Source: Pseudomonas sp. ACN8
Lineage (GTDB): Bacteria; Pseudomonadota; Gammaproteobacteria; Pseudomonadales; Pseudomonadaceae
Assembly: GCF_002303925.1 (NCBI RefSeq)
Contig: NZ_MRCS01000036.1
Location: forward strand, 1 to 64,000
Reading direction: 5' to 3'
DNA length: 64,000 nt
Below, in pieces: positions 34,112 to 42,942 of the stretch. How positions within the stretch are numbered: position 1 is the first letter of the stretch; every line of letters begins with the position of its first letter. A program made the translations under genes and the position numbers. The notes below the pieces were generated by a model. It was given only the letters and a program-made list of their open reading frames with translations, was not told the DNA's origin and ran no database searches.

Positions 34112-34681
34112 TTATTTGGCACGGCCTTTGTAGGAACCGCCTTCGCGGGTATCGATCTCGATCTTGTCACCGATTTCGATGAAATCAGCAACTTGCAGCT
34201 CAGTACCGTTGCTCAGCTTGGCAGGCTTCATCACCTTGCCGGAAGTGTCGCCGCGAGCCGAACCTTCGGTGTAGTCAACTACGCGCACGATGGTGGTCGG
34301 CAGTTCTACGGAAACCAGACGCTCTTCGAAGAAGATCGCTTCGCAAACATCGGTCATGCCTTCTTCAACGAAAGGCAGAACGGCTTCGATGTCTTCAGCG
34401 TTCAGCTCGTACATGGTGTAGTCGGTGGTGTCCATGAACGTGTAGGTGTCGCCGCTGATGAAGGACAGGGTCGCTTCTTTGCGGTCGAGGATTACGTCGT
34501 CCAGTTTGTCGTCGGCGCTGTAAACGATCTCGGTCTTGTAACCGGTCAGCAGGTTCTTCAGCTTGGTCTTCATGATCGCGCTGTTACGACCGGACTTGGT
34601 GAATTCAGCTTTCTGAACCAGCCAAGGATCGTTTTCGAGACGAATCACGGTCCCGGGTTTCAGTTCTTTACCAGTTTTCAT
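34112..34681 (-). CDS. efp: Translation elongation factor P
   Basis: 189 residues. Relieves ribosome stalling at polyproline. The tip of the first domain reads EFTKSGRNSAIMK, with Arg32 where enterobacterial EF-P carries the lysine for beta-lysylation. Arg32 EF-P is rhamnosylated by EarP, whose gene is the next one upstream on this strand (34730). Domains II and III follow (DVILDRKEATLSFISGDTYTFMDTTDYT...). Terminator lies just after the stop. Confidence 0.97.
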   Translation of the reverse strand: MKTGKELKPGTVIRLENDPWLVQKAEFTKSGRNSAIMKTKLKNLLTGYKTEIVYSADDKLDDVILDRKEATLSFISGDTYTFMDTTDYTMYELNAEDIEAVLPFVEEGMTDVCEAIFFEERLVSVELPTTIVRVVDYTEGSARGDTSGKVMKPAKLSNGTELQVADFIEIGDKIEIDTREGGSYKGRAK

Positions 34682-34729
34682 TGCGAATATCCGAATTTGG
34701 ATGGGATTTACAAAAATCTAGGCCGCGTA

Positions 34730-35863
34730 TCATATCCAATTTCCATAAAACTGTACCAGCGCCGTGGCAAGATCGGCCCGCAAGGCCTGTTCCTGACACC
34801 ACGCCTCGGCGTGTTTTTCCAGCTCTGGCCAGTGTTTACGGGTGAATTGCCAGTGGTCGGCTATTTTTTCACCAGCGTTCCACGCGCGCCAGAGACCGCT
34901 GATCGCCTCCCGCGCAGGATCAGAAAGCCCTTTTATATAGACTTCGAGGAAGGCCTCGAGTTTGTCCAGATGGATATCTTCTTCCTGCCGGTAGATGTGC
35001 CAGAGAAATGGCCGGCCGGCCCATTGGGCGCGCACAAAGGAGTCTTCGCCGCGCACGGCATTGAAATCGCAACACCACAGCAACAAGTCGTACTGGTCCT
35101 GGCGGACGAATGGCAGCACTTGCACAGTCAAGGCATCACGCACATGCACGGCACCGGCCGCCAAACCCTCCACACCGAGCCAACGCTCGACGTCGCCGAG
35201 AATCCGCCCTTCCGGCACCAGCAGATGAGTAGCCGTAGAATCGCCAGCCATCGCATCGAGCCAACTGGCCAGCCCGGTGTTTTCGTAGGCAAACAATGAG
35301 ATCAACTGCGCACCGGGAGCACGATCAATCCTCAAACCGTGCAGGAATTCTCTTTGTGCCTGTGGGTTTTGCTGAAATTGCCGACGACGCTCAAGCAACC
35401 CGCGCTCACGTAACAACCCGCCAGTGCCCTTCTGGAACCCCGGAAAGAAAAAGAACTTCTGCACGTTTTTGTACTTCACCGAGGGCAAACCGTGGCAGCC
35501 GATCACCCAGTCCTCGGCACTCAGGTAGTCGAGGTTCATCCACAGCGGCGGCTTGTCCCGTTCGACCATGGCGTCCATATAGGCGCTCGGCAATTGACAG
35601 GCAAAGGCAGCAATCACCACATCGGCGGCTTCGGTCGGCTGCCACTCGGCGGGCCATTGGCGCACTTCGACGTCGTGCTGCCACTGCCGCGCAGCATGGA
35701 TGTCGATTTCCGGGCACAGGCGCTCGAACGCTCGCAGGTCATCGACCCATAGACGCACCGCCAGCCCATGTTCGGCCACCAGTTGCCGGGCCAGTCGCCA
35801 GGTCACGCCGATGTCGCCGAAGTTGTCGACCACGGTGCAAAAAATATCCCAGCGGGTTTTCAT
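34730..35863 (-). CDS. earP: EF-P arginine rhamnosyltransferase EarP
   Basis: 377 residues, GT104 (DUF2331) family. Transfers rhamnose from dTDP-L-rhamnose to EF-P Arg32. With the ATG at 35863 the catalytic aspartates fall at Asp13 and Asp17 (VVDNFGDIGVTWRL), matching published EarP numbering; RGEDSFVRAQWAGRPFLWHIY holds the C-terminal nucleotide-sugar site. An ATG at 35872 has the better GGGAG spacing and would add three residues. 48 bp separate it from efp; the two are probably cotranscribed. Confidence 0.93.
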   Translation of the reverse strand: MKTRWDIFCTVVDNFGDIGVTWRLARQLVAEHGLAVRLWVDDLRAFERLCPEIDIHAARQWQHDVEVRQWPAEWQPTEAADVVIAAFACQLPSAYMDAMVERDKPPLWMNLDYLSAEDWVIGCHGLPSVKYKNVQKFFFFPGFQKGTGGLLRERGLLERRRQFQQNPQAQREFLHGLRIDRAPGAQLISLFAYENTGLASWLDAMAGDSTATHLLVPEGRILGDVERWLGVEGLAAGAVHVRDALTVQVLPFVRQDQYDLLLWCCDFNAVRGEDSFVRAQWAGRPFLWHIYRQEEDIHLDKLEAFLEVYIKGLSDPAREAISGLWRAWNAGEKIADHWQFTRKHWPELEKHAEAWCQEQALRADLATALVQFYGNWI

Positions 35864-35996
35864 TTCAGGCATTCCAGGCTCCCGTTGGCAAAGGTGCCGA
35901 TTGTCCGCATAAATTACCCCGTGCAGAAGAGCCGACGGCGATTATTCTTCATGCGACAATCGCCACTCGCCAGTGACCTTTCGCCAGGAGGCAACC

Positions 35997-36407
35997 ATGC
36001 CCCACCGCCCCACTCAGCGCCGATCCTTCCCGATCAGCCTCAACGCCCTGCAACTGACCGGCAGCATCGCCCTCGGCATGTGGCTGGGGTTCATTGCCAT
36101 CGTGCTGACCTGCTGGCTCGCTTCGCGCCTGCTTTTCAGCGAACAACTGGCACCCGTGGCGGCAGCAGTGGAGCAACTGGCCAAACCGCCGATGGAGGCT
36201 CAACCGATACCGAGCATTCCGCCACAAAGCCCATTGTTCGAGCAATATGAAGAAAACCTGCGCAAGAACGAGCAGCAGCAACGGCTCGATCAGGCGCGCG
36301 GCAGCAGTCGCAACCTGTCCAATCCAAGCTGTCAGTTCTGGTTGCAACAGGACCAGACTGCACCCAGCGAAAAAAGCCGCGCCAACGTCCTGCAATTCTG
36401 CGATTGA
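35997..36407 (+). CDS. Hypothetical single-pass membrane protein
   Basis: 136 residues. Hydrophobic helix about 22-52 (GSIALGMWLGFIAIVLTCWLASRLLF), then a proline-rich and charged soluble tail with two cysteines near the end (NPSCQFWL, VLQFCD). GGAGG sits 5 bases before the ATG. The next gene starts 2 bases after the stop. No family recognised; the position beside earP/cysB suggests a Pseudomonas-conserved gene. Confidence 0.72.
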   Translation: MPHRPTQRRSFPISLNALQLTGSIALGMWLGFIAIVLTCWLASRLLFSEQLAPVAAAVEQLAKPPMEAQPIPSIPPQSPLFEQYEENLRKNEQQQRLDQARGSSRNLSNPSCQFWLQQDQTAPSEKSRANVLQFCD

Positions 36408-36409
36408 TC

Positions 36410-36892
36410 ATGAATAAGCAAACCGTCCACCAACTGATTCTCGACAAGCTGCGGATCGATCTCGACATCGCCGAACGGGCCGCGCAGACCGCCTACGAAA
36501 CGGCGACCCACGAAGAAAACATCGCCGAGAACAAGTACGACACCCTGGGGCTGGAAGCATCCTATCTCGCGGCCGGGCAGGCCAGGCGGGTCGAGGAAAT
36601 TCGCCAGTCACTGAGCCTCTGCCAGAACCTGGCCCCGCGTCCGTATGACGATCAGCGGGGCATCGAAGTGGGCGCGCTGCTCGGGCTCGAGGACGAAAAG
36701 GGGCGCGAACAATGGCTGTTTCTGGCCCCCGACGCCGCCGGCCTGAAGGTCGATCTGGTGGGGCAACTGATTACCGTCATCACCCCGCGCTCACCGCTGG
36801 GCAAAAGCCTGCTGGGCAAGTTCGAGGGCGATGAGGTGGAGATCATGGTGGCGGGCGCTCGGCAACAGTTCGCAGTCACCGAGGTGGTTTGA
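36410..36892 (+). CDS. Gre-factor-like protein
   Basis: 160 residues. C-terminal FKBP-like fold of GreA/GreB: LVGQLITVITPRSPLGKSLLGKFEGDEVEI. The N-terminus is helical and acidic (ETATHEENIAENKYDTLGLEASYLAAGQ), like the Gre coiled coil that enters the polymerase secondary channel. It is shorter than GreA and diverged, so it may be an RNA polymerase secondary-channel regulator rather than a cleavage factor (inference). Starts 2 bases after the membrane-protein gene, so cotranscription is likely. The TTG at 36404 is an alternative start. Confidence 0.72.
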   Translation: MNKQTVHQLILDKLRIDLDIAERAAQTAYETATHEENIAENKYDTLGLEASYLAAGQARRVEEIRQSLSLCQNLAPRPYDDQRGIEVGALLGLEDEKGREQWLFLAPDAAGLKVDLVGQLITVITPRSPLGKSLLGKFEGDEVEIMVAGARQQFAVTEVV

Positions 36893-36907
36893 CCGGCAGA
36901 AACGCTG

Positions 36908-37882
36908 TCAGTGAACGGGCAGTTCAACGCCCTCGAACAGCTCTTCCAGTTCCTGCTTGTTGTGGCACTGAATGGCCTTGGCCATGACTTCGCGGGTCAG
37001 GTGCGGCGCGAACTTCTCGATGAAGTCGCACATGAAACCCCGCAGGAAGGTGCCGCGACGGAAGCCGATCTTGGTCACGCTGGACTCGAACAGTTCACTG
37101 GCATCGAGTACCACCAGGTCGCTGTCGAGCTTGGTATCGACCGCCATTTTCGCCACGATGCCCACACCCAGACCCAGTCGAACATAGGTCTTGATCACGT
37201 CGGCGTCGGCAGCGGTGAACACCACTTTCGGCGTCAGGCCGCGATGGCTGAAAGCTTCGTCGAGTTTCGAACGGCCGGTAAAACCGAACACGTACGTCAC
37301 GATCGGGTATTCGGCCAGTGCTTCGAGGGTCAGTTTCGACAGCTTGGTCAGCGGGTGGCCCTGAGGCACGACCACGCAACGGTTCCAGCGGTAGCACGGC
37401 ATCATCACCAGATCACCGAACAGCTCGAGCGCTTCGGTGGCGATGGCGAAATCCACGGTGCCATCAGCGGCCATTTCGGCGATTTGCATGGGCGATCCCT
37501 GGTGCATGTGCAGGGCAACGTCCGGGTATTGCTTGATGAAATTGCTGATCACCGGCGGCAATGCATAACGCGCCTGGGTGTGTGTGGTGGCAATCGACAG
37601 GGTGCCTTTCTTCTCGTTGGAGAATTCCTGGGCGATCTGCTTGATGCTTTCAACCTTGCGCAGAATCTCGCCAGCGGTGGTGATGATGCGCTCGCCGGCC
37701 GGGGTAACGCGGGTCAGATGCTTGCCGCTGCGGGCAAAAACCTCGACGCCCAGTTCGTCTTCCAGCAGACGGATCTGCTTGCTGATGCCGGGTTGAGAGG
37801 TGTAAAGGCTTTGGGCTGTAGCGGAAACGTTGAGGTCGTGGTGCGCCACTTCCCAGATGTAGCGCAATTGTTGAAGCTTCAT
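36908..37882 (-). CDS. cysB: LysR-family master regulator CysB
   Basis: 324 residues. Starts MKLQQLRYIWEVAHHDLNVSATAQSLYTSQPGISKQIRLLEDELG and ends in a typical CysB effector domain, with ATTHTQARYALPPVI and TYVFGFTGRSKLDEAF forming the acetylserine/sulfate pocket. It activates cysteine biosynthesis, sulfonate and taurine genes under sulfur limitation. 15-bp spacer to the convergent Gre-like gene. Upstream DNA (37883-37995) is AT-rich, as expected for an autoregulated promoter. Confidence 0.96.
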   Translation of the reverse strand: MKLQQLRYIWEVAHHDLNVSATAQSLYTSQPGISKQIRLLEDELGVEVFARSGKHLTRVTPAGERIITTAGEILRKVESIKQIAQEFSNEKKGTLSIATTHTQARYALPPVISNFIKQYPDVALHMHQGSPMQIAEMAADGTVDFAIATEALELFGDLVMMPCYRWNRCVVVPQGHPLTKLSKLTLEALAEYPIVTYVFGFTGRSKLDEAFSHRGLTPKVVFTAADADVIKTYVRLGLGVGIVAKMAVDTKLDSDLVVLDASELFESSVTKIGFRRGTFLRGFMCDFIEKFAPHLTREVMAKAIQCHNKQELEELFEGVELPVH

Positions 37883-37995
37883 ATGAATCCCTCAAAGCAG
37901 GTAGACGCCACGGGCATCAGCGACGATATATAACTATATTAATGGCACGAAGAATAAATCTAGAACTTTTTTATCAGATTGCCATTATTCGTGTC

Positions 37996-38499
37996 CTAGC
38001 GGTCCCCTTGACGACGACGTTGCACCAGCGGCACCAGATAGACAGGCACCTTGGACAGTTGCAACACACGGGCGGCGGTTCGCCCCAAAGGCGTTTCCGC
38101 ACCGGCACCGTGGCTGTGACTACCTACGATCAACAAATCCACGGAGAGTTTCTGCGCCTGGTCCAGAATCACCTGTGATGGATCGCCCTGTAGCACCCGT
38201 ACTGCCTGAATCCGCTCCAGGTCGTGCTCCCCTTCATCCCCCAACTCTTCACGAAAACTGTCGAGCACCCGCTGCTCGATACTGGCGATCACCGTATTCA
38301 GGCCCTGGCTGTGAAACTCGTTCAGCGCCTGTTCATCGAGATAACTTTGCAGCACCGACTCGGCAAACAACCCCATGGGTTCAACCGCATGCACGACATA
38401 CAAACCGGCATTGAAGGTCCGGGCCAGTTCCAGGGCATGCTGCATCACCACGGGCGCGTACAGGCCAAGGTCAGTGGCATACAGCATCGTACGAATCAT
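37996..38499 (-). CDS. Universal stress protein (UspA family)
   Basis: 167 residues. Single Usp domain: MIRTMLYATDLGLYAPVVMQHAL at the N-terminus and the ATP-binding loop DLLIVGSHSHGAGAETPLGRTAARVLQLSKVPVYLV (GxxG-type) near 125-158. ATP-binding Usp proteins are induced by stress and growth arrest. It ends 113 bp upstream of cysB on the same strand. Confidence 0.88.
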   Translation of the reverse strand: MIRTMLYATDLGLYAPVVMQHALELARTFNAGLYVVHAVEPMGLFAESVLQSYLDEQALNEFHSQGLNTVIASIEQRVLDSFREELGDEGEHDLERIQAVRVLQGDPSQVILDQAQKLSVDLLIVGSHSHGAGAETPLGRTAARVLQLSKVPVYLVPLVQRRRQGDR

Positions 38500-38594
38500 A
38501 TGACCTCCTCGACTGCCAACATGGCGGAGATTTGATTCAGCTTAGCAGTGCCTTGGCGACTGCGACGTGCGGCGCAACGCATTGAACGGCGGGC

Positions 38595-39500
38595 TTAAAC
38601 CTTTTGCTCGTTGCTTATGCCATGGGGCACATGACCGGTGGCGACGACTTCACGGGCCAATTCGCAGTGGCCGGCCTGATCGTCGAAAAACACGTCGGCC
38701 GCGAAGGCTTCGAGAAAGGCCGATTTGGTCAGGCCGCCGAGGAACAGCGACTCGTCGAGACGGATGTCCCATTCGCGCAACGTGCGAATCACCCGCTCAT
38801 GGGCCGGCGCCGATCGCGCCGTGACCAGCGCGGTACGGATCGGACAGGTGTCCTCCGGGAATTCACGCTGCAACAGGTTGAGGGCTGCGAGAAAGCCCTT
38901 GAACGGCCCACCGCGCAAGGGCTCGCGGGCGGCCTCACGCTCGCTGGCCTGGAACGCTTCCAGACCGCCGGCCTGATAAATGCGCTCCGACTCATCGGAA
39001 AACAGCACCGCGTCTCCGTCGAAGGCAATGCGCAGCTCGTCGCTGGCCGCACGGCTGGCACCGCCCGACAGAATGGTCGCCGCCGCGAACCCGGCGTCCA
39101 GTGCATTGCGTACGTCTTCGGCGTGGGTCGAGAGAAACAGGTCGCAGCCAAAGGCCTTGAGGTAGGGATACGGACTGCGCCCGCCGACAAAGGCCGCACG
39201 GGAAATGGCCAGTCCATAGTGGTCAATCGAGTTGAACACCCGCAACCCGGTGTCGGCGCTGTTGCGCGACACCAGAATCACCTCGACCCGGGCGCGGCCG
39301 AGGCTGTTGTTGAGGTTCAGGAGTTTCTGCACCAACGGGAAGGCATCGCCGGGTTCGAGGATTTCGTCTTCATGTTCGATCTGGTATTGCCGGTAGGCTT
39401 CGACGCCACTCGACAGGTAGACCTTGTGGCTTTCGCTCAGGTCGAACAGCGCCCGCGAAGAAATCGCCAGCACCAGCTTGTCGTCAATTGCCTTTGGCAT
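38595..39500 (-). CDS. 5'-nucleotidase (NT5C1-like, PF06189)
   Basis: 301 residues. KLVLAISSRALFDL at the N-terminus, VEVILVSRNSADTGLRVFNSIDHYGL and IAFDGDAVLFSDESE are blocks of the PF06189 cytosolic 5'-nucleotidase family; the second DxD-like motif fits HAD-fold phosphatases. It removes phosphate from nucleoside monophosphates. ATG 39500 follows GGGG; an in-frame leader begins 45 bp earlier. 25 bp after the stop of the PanE-like gene, so probably one operon. Confidence 0.82.
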   Translation of the reverse strand: MPKAIDDKLVLAISSRALFDLSESHKVYLSSGVEAYRQYQIEHEDEILEPGDAFPLVQKLLNLNNSLGRARVEVILVSRNSADTGLRVFNSIDHYGLAISRAAFVGGRSPYPYLKAFGCDLFLSTHAEDVRNALDAGFAAATILSGGASRAASDELRIAFDGDAVLFSDESERIYQAGGLEAFQASEREAAREPLRGGPFKGFLAALNLLQREFPEDTCPIRTALVTARSAPAHERVIRTLREWDIRLDESLFLGGLTKSAFLEAFAADVFFDDQAGHCELAREVVATGHVPHGISNEQKV

Positions 39501-39525
39501 GCCCTTCCCCCTCAGGTCGGTCGAC

Positions 39526-40479
39526 TCAGGTATTGCGTCGATCAATGAAACTCAAACTGCGATACAAGGCCTCGATGCGTGGCATCTCACACCCGGCTGC
39601 CTTCGCCGCCGCCAAAGGCCGGGCGTAGATCGCGGCCAGCTCCAGTGGCCGCTTGTGCAAGTAATCGTGGTACATGCTCGGCCAGTAGTCGGGCATCTTT
39701 TCGGTCACCATGAACAAATGCTCGGCATACCCTGCCGGTACGTCGTGCCCGCAGGCAACAGCGCCTTGCACCACTTCAGCCATCAGCGCCTTGATCAGCT
39801 CGCGGCTGTCGGCATCGGCCATCAACGGTGTAGTGCTCGCCCCCAGCAAAACCGAGAGACCGTTGTAAGGGATATTCCAGACCAGTTTTTGCCAACGCGC
39901 CTGGTGTAAATTCGCCATGGCCTGGGAGTCGAGGCCGGCGCTGCGAAACAGCCCGACGCCCTCTTCGACAATCGCGCTGCGTGCCGGCCCATCGGCGGGG
40001 CCGCTGTGATAACCCACATGCACCGCGCCCAACGCCTGATGGGTAATCACACCCGGCGCTTCACGATGGACGCAGATGTAGCAGAGCCCTCCGAGCACAT
40101 GCAGCGAATCGGGGAGCAGCTCGCGCAGGCCGTCTTCCACATCCAGGCCGTTTTGCAACAGCAGTACCTTGGCGTTCGGTGCCGCCGCCTGCAGGATGGC
40201 GGGTGCCAGATCGGCGTTGTTGGTGGTTTTCGCCCCCACCAGCAGCCAGTCGCAGGGCGGCATGTCCTCAGCACTTGAATAAGCCTGCACCGGATTCAGT
40301 TTCAACGCGCCGTGGGGCGCGCTATCGACTTGCAACCCGTGCTCGGCCACGGCGGAAAATTCGCTGCGCAGCAGAAAATGCACATCAAAACCGGCACGCG
40401 CCAGCATCACTCCGTAGAAACCGCCGATTGCGCCGGTCCCGATAATGCCGATCGTCGGCCTGGCAACTGCTCCCATCAT
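39526..40479 (-). CDS. 2-dehydropantoate 2-reductase-like (PanE family)
   Basis: 317 residues. N-terminal NADPH site GIIGTGAIGGFYGVML, with the downstream block LLVGAKTTNNADLAPAI; C-terminal KetoPantoate reductase domain with KLVWNIPYNGLSVLLGASTTPLM. PanE makes pantoate for CoA synthesis; PanE paralogues are common, so the substrate is not certain. The start at 40479 overlaps the thioredoxin-like stop by 4 bases. GAGGAG lies 5 bases upstream. Confidence 0.85.
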   Translation of the reverse strand: MMGAVARPTIGIIGTGAIGGFYGVMLARAGFDVHFLLRSEFSAVAEHGLQVDSAPHGALKLNPVQAYSSAEDMPPCDWLLVGAKTTNNADLAPAILQAAAPNAKVLLLQNGLDVEDGLRELLPDSLHVLGGLCYICVHREAPGVITHQALGAVHVGYHSGPADGPARSAIVEEGVGLFRSAGLDSQAMANLHQARWQKLVWNIPYNGLSVLLGASTTPLMADADSRELIKALMAEVVQGAVACGHDVPAGYAEHLFMVTEKMPDYWPSMYHDYLHKRPLELAAIYARPLAAAKAAGCEMPRIEALYRSLSFIDRRNT

Positions 40480-40811
40480 GGCAACTCCTCTGCTGTTCGA
40501 CTCAGCGCCTGGCGCACGGCCCGATTGAGCTCGGTGTCGGTCAGGCGCGATTTCAGTGCTCCAAAGAATTCGCCGTCGCGAACGACAAACAGCGCCGGCA
40601 AGTGAAAGACCTGATAGCGCTCGACCACCCCTCCGTTGTTGCCCGCATCGATCCAGCACAGTCGGTCGACTGCCAGGTCGAGTGTCGGTAATTGCTCGCG
40701 GGCAAAACGGCAACCGGCGCAGCCGACACTGGTGAAAATGACCAGCGATACACCACTCATCGCCAGCAGCCGTTGGTCGGCGTCAAAATCGGTCAGTTCC
40801 AATTCGACCAC
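40476..40811 (-). CDS. Thioredoxin-like protein
   Basis: 111 residues. Short thioredoxin fold with active site CAGC in IFTSVGCAGCRFAREQLP and cis-Pro segment in YQVFHLPALFVVRDGEFFG. Redox or chaperone-like role; partner unknown. The start is uncertain: I chose GTG at 40811 because the frame upstream runs into the PilZ promoter and coding start; ATG at 40847 or 40862 would overlap it. Translationally coupled with the PanE-like gene and divergent from the PilZ gene. Confidence 0.75.
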   Translation of the reverse strand: MVELELTDFDADQRLLAMSGVSLVIFTSVGCAGCRFAREQLPTLDLAVDRLCWIDAGNNGGVVERYQVFHLPALFVVRDGEFFGALKSRLTDTELNRAVRQALSRTAEELP

Positions 40812-40860
40812 TATACTGGGAGGAACAATGTCAGATGGCCGACACATGGAGTCTGTGTTC

Positions 40861-41304
40861 ATGGGACGTTTTATTCCTCACCCTGACGATGTGCCCGTCG
40901 AATTAACGTTGCTGAAACCTGAGTGTATTTCGCGACGACAGCTGCACACTATCAGTCTCGGGGGCATGGCTTGCAATTATCACCGCGCGTGGCGCCACGG
41001 CACGGCGCTGGAGGTACGCATGCCGACGGTAAACCCGGACATGCGCTACCTGGGCTATGTCGCCTGGTGTCTGCGACGCAAGCGCGGTTACCTGGTCGGC
41101 ATCGCATTCGTTGATGAACAAACGCTGTTCAGTGCCCGAATGGGCGAGCAGGTGTGCCAGATCGAACGCTACTGCCGCCTGCATGACGCCCACGAAGACT
41201 TGCAGGATATCCAGGCCCTGGCCCTCGAATGGGTCCAGGAGCATGCCGACGAGTTCTCTCACGATTCGGTGCGCAAGGCTTTTGCGCAGCCGGTGCTGGA
41301 ATAG
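40861..41304 (+). CDS. PilZ-like protein with non-canonical c-di-GMP motif
   Basis: 147 residues. Fold and position fit a PilZ domain (beta-rich, about 10-100). The DxSxxG motif reads TISLGG with Thr in place of the Asp, and no clean RxxxR precedes it, so c-di-GMP binding is doubtful. TATACT at 40812-40817 looks like its -10, which favours the ATG at 40861 (GGAG 9 bases upstream) over 40828. Confidence 0.68.
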   Translation: MGRFIPHPDDVPVELTLLKPECISRRQLHTISLGGMACNYHRAWRHGTALEVRMPTVNPDMRYLGYVAWCLRRKRGYLVGIAFVDEQTLFSARMGEQVCQIERYCRLHDAHEDLQDIQALALEWVQEHADEFSHDSVRKAFAQPVLE

Positions 41305-41491
41305 GAGCGTTCTTGACCGGTTTGCCCCTCACGGCAGGGAAACTGACTGCAAAAGCCCACCAAACCGGCGTCTGCCCATTGTCGAGCCACGGTGTAACGC
41401 GCTAAGGTTCGGCTCCCCGACGCGCTTAATTTGCTGTGCTCCGCCGCGCGGGTTCGCTGGCGGCCGGCACCCGTGACCTGACGAGTAAACG

Positions 41492-42568
41492 ATGGCTGAT
41501 TTACCGATCAACGACCTAAACGTCGCCTCCAACGAGACACTGATCACTCCCGATCAGCTCAAGCGCGATATTCCCCTGAGCGACGCCGCACTGCGCACCG
41601 TCACCAAGGGCCGCGAAGTCATTCGCAATATTCTGGATGGCACCGACCATCGCCTGTTCGTCGTCATCGGGCCCTGCTCGATCCACGACATCAAGGCTGC
41701 CCACGAATATGCCGAGCGCCTGAAGGCTCTCGCCGCCGAAGTGTCCGATACCCTGTATCTGGTCATGCGCGTGTATTTCGAGAAGCCACGTACCACCGTC
41801 GGCTGGAAAGGCTTGATCAACGACCCGTACCTGGACGACTCGTTCAAGATCCAGGACGGCTTGCACATCGGTCGCCAGTTGCTGCTGGACCTGGCCGAAA
41901 AAGGCCTGCCGACCGCCACCGAAGCCCTCGACCCGATCTCCCCGCAGTATTTGCAGGACCTGATCAGCTGGTCGGCCATCGGCGCGCGTACCACCGAATC
42001 CCAGACTCACCGTGAAATGGCGTCCGGCCTGTCCTCGGCCGTCGGCTTCAAGAACGGCACCGATGGCGGCCTGACCGTGGCGATCAACGCCCTGCAGTCG
42101 GTTTCCAGCCCGCATCGTTTCCTGGGCATCAACCAGGAAGGTGGCGTATCGATCGTGACCACCAAGGGCAATGCCTACGGCCACGTGGTGCTGCGCGGCG
42201 GCAACGGCAAGCCGAACTACGATTCGGTCAGCGTTGCGCTCTGCGAGCAGGCGCTGAACAAGGCGAAGATCAAGCCGAACATCATGGTCGATTGCAGCCA
42301 CGCCAACTCCAACAAGGATCCGGCCCTGCAACCGCTGGTGATGGAGAACGTCGCCAACCAGATCCTCGAAGGCAACAAGTCGATCATCGGCCTGATGGTT
42401 GAAAGCCACCTGAACTGGGGCGCCCAGGCGATCCCGAAAGACCTCGCCGACCTGCAGTACGGCGTGTCGATCACCGACGCCTGCATCGACTGGACCGCGA
42501 CCGAAAACACCTTGCGCAGTATGCATGCCAAGCTCAAGGATGTGCTGCCTAAACGCGATCGCAGCTGA
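41492..42568 (+). CDS. Class I 3-deoxy-D-arabino-heptulosonate-7-phosphate synthase
   Basis: 358 residues, AroF/G/H family. VVIGPCSIHDIKAAHEYAERL holds the metal Cys; MRVYFEKPRTTVGWKGLINDP, GFKNGTDGGLTVAINAL and VDCSHANSNKD are the active-site blocks. First step of aromatic amino acid synthesis, usually feedback-inhibited by Tyr, Phe or Trp. Which inhibitor applies cannot be read safely. A terminator follows. See the class II enzyme at 25854. Confidence 0.95.
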   Translation: MADLPINDLNVASNETLITPDQLKRDIPLSDAALRTVTKGREVIRNILDGTDHRLFVVIGPCSIHDIKAAHEYAERLKALAAEVSDTLYLVMRVYFEKPRTTVGWKGLINDPYLDDSFKIQDGLHIGRQLLLDLAEKGLPTATEALDPISPQYLQDLISWSAIGARTTESQTHREMASGLSSAVGFKNGTDGGLTVAINALQSVSSPHRFLGINQEGGVSIVTTKGNAYGHVVLRGGNGKPNYDSVSVALCEQALNKAKIKPNIMVDCSHANSNKDPALQPLVMENVANQILEGNKSIIGLMVESHLNWGAQAIPKDLADLQYGVSITDACIDWTATENTLRSMHAKLKDVLPKRDRS

Positions 42569-42601
42569 TCGCCTGGTTGGCGGCGCAAAAAGCGCACACA
42601 G

Positions 42602-42633
42602 AAAAACGCCGGGCTGAACCCGGCGTTTTTTTT
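42602..42633. terminator. Terminator of class I DAHP synthase
   Basis: A-run, ACGCCGGG, loop CTGAA, CCCGGCGT, T-run. Also suits the convergent GNAT gene. Confidence 0.93.
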
Positions 42634-42654
42634 ATGCATTCGTTTTGTTGAAGG

Positions 42655-42942
42655 TCACTGACTCAGCTTGGCCGCATGCCGCTGGTGACGCTCCATGTAG
42701 CGCTCGACGTAGGAGCACGATGGAATGACGGTGTAGCCCATTTCGTCAGCGTACTCCAGCGCCTTCTCGGTCAAGGCTGCCGCAATACCGCGACCACGCA
42801 ATGCGTTGGGCACGAAGGTGCGATAGATATCCAGGGTCTGTTTACCCAGATCCATATAGGTCAGATAGGCACGATGACCGTCCACATTGGTCTCGAACTG
42901 ATGACCAGCCTGGTCATGGTGGATGGACAACGCCTCGCTCAT
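42655..42942 (-). CDS. GNAT-family N-acetyltransferase (YjdJ-like)
   Basis: 95 residues. Compact Gcn5 domain with acetyl-CoA motif VPNALRGRGIAAALTEKALEYADEMG and C-terminal SCSYVERYMERHQ. The small YjdJ/GRAY subgroup acetylates unknown amines. The start at 42942 has GAGGAG 5 bases before it; the in-frame upstream sequence has no such support. Confidence 0.82.
   Translation of the reverse strand: MSEALSIHHDQAGHQFETNVDGHRAYLTYMDLGKQTLDIYRTFVPNALRGRGIAAALTEKALEYADEMGYTVIPSCSYVERYMERHQRHAAKLSQ

Noticed and set aside
40828..40860. Upstream ATG start of the PilZ-like gene
   Set aside because: The -10-like TATACT at 40812 would place the transcript start almost at this ATG; the ATG at 40861 has proper GGAG spacing.
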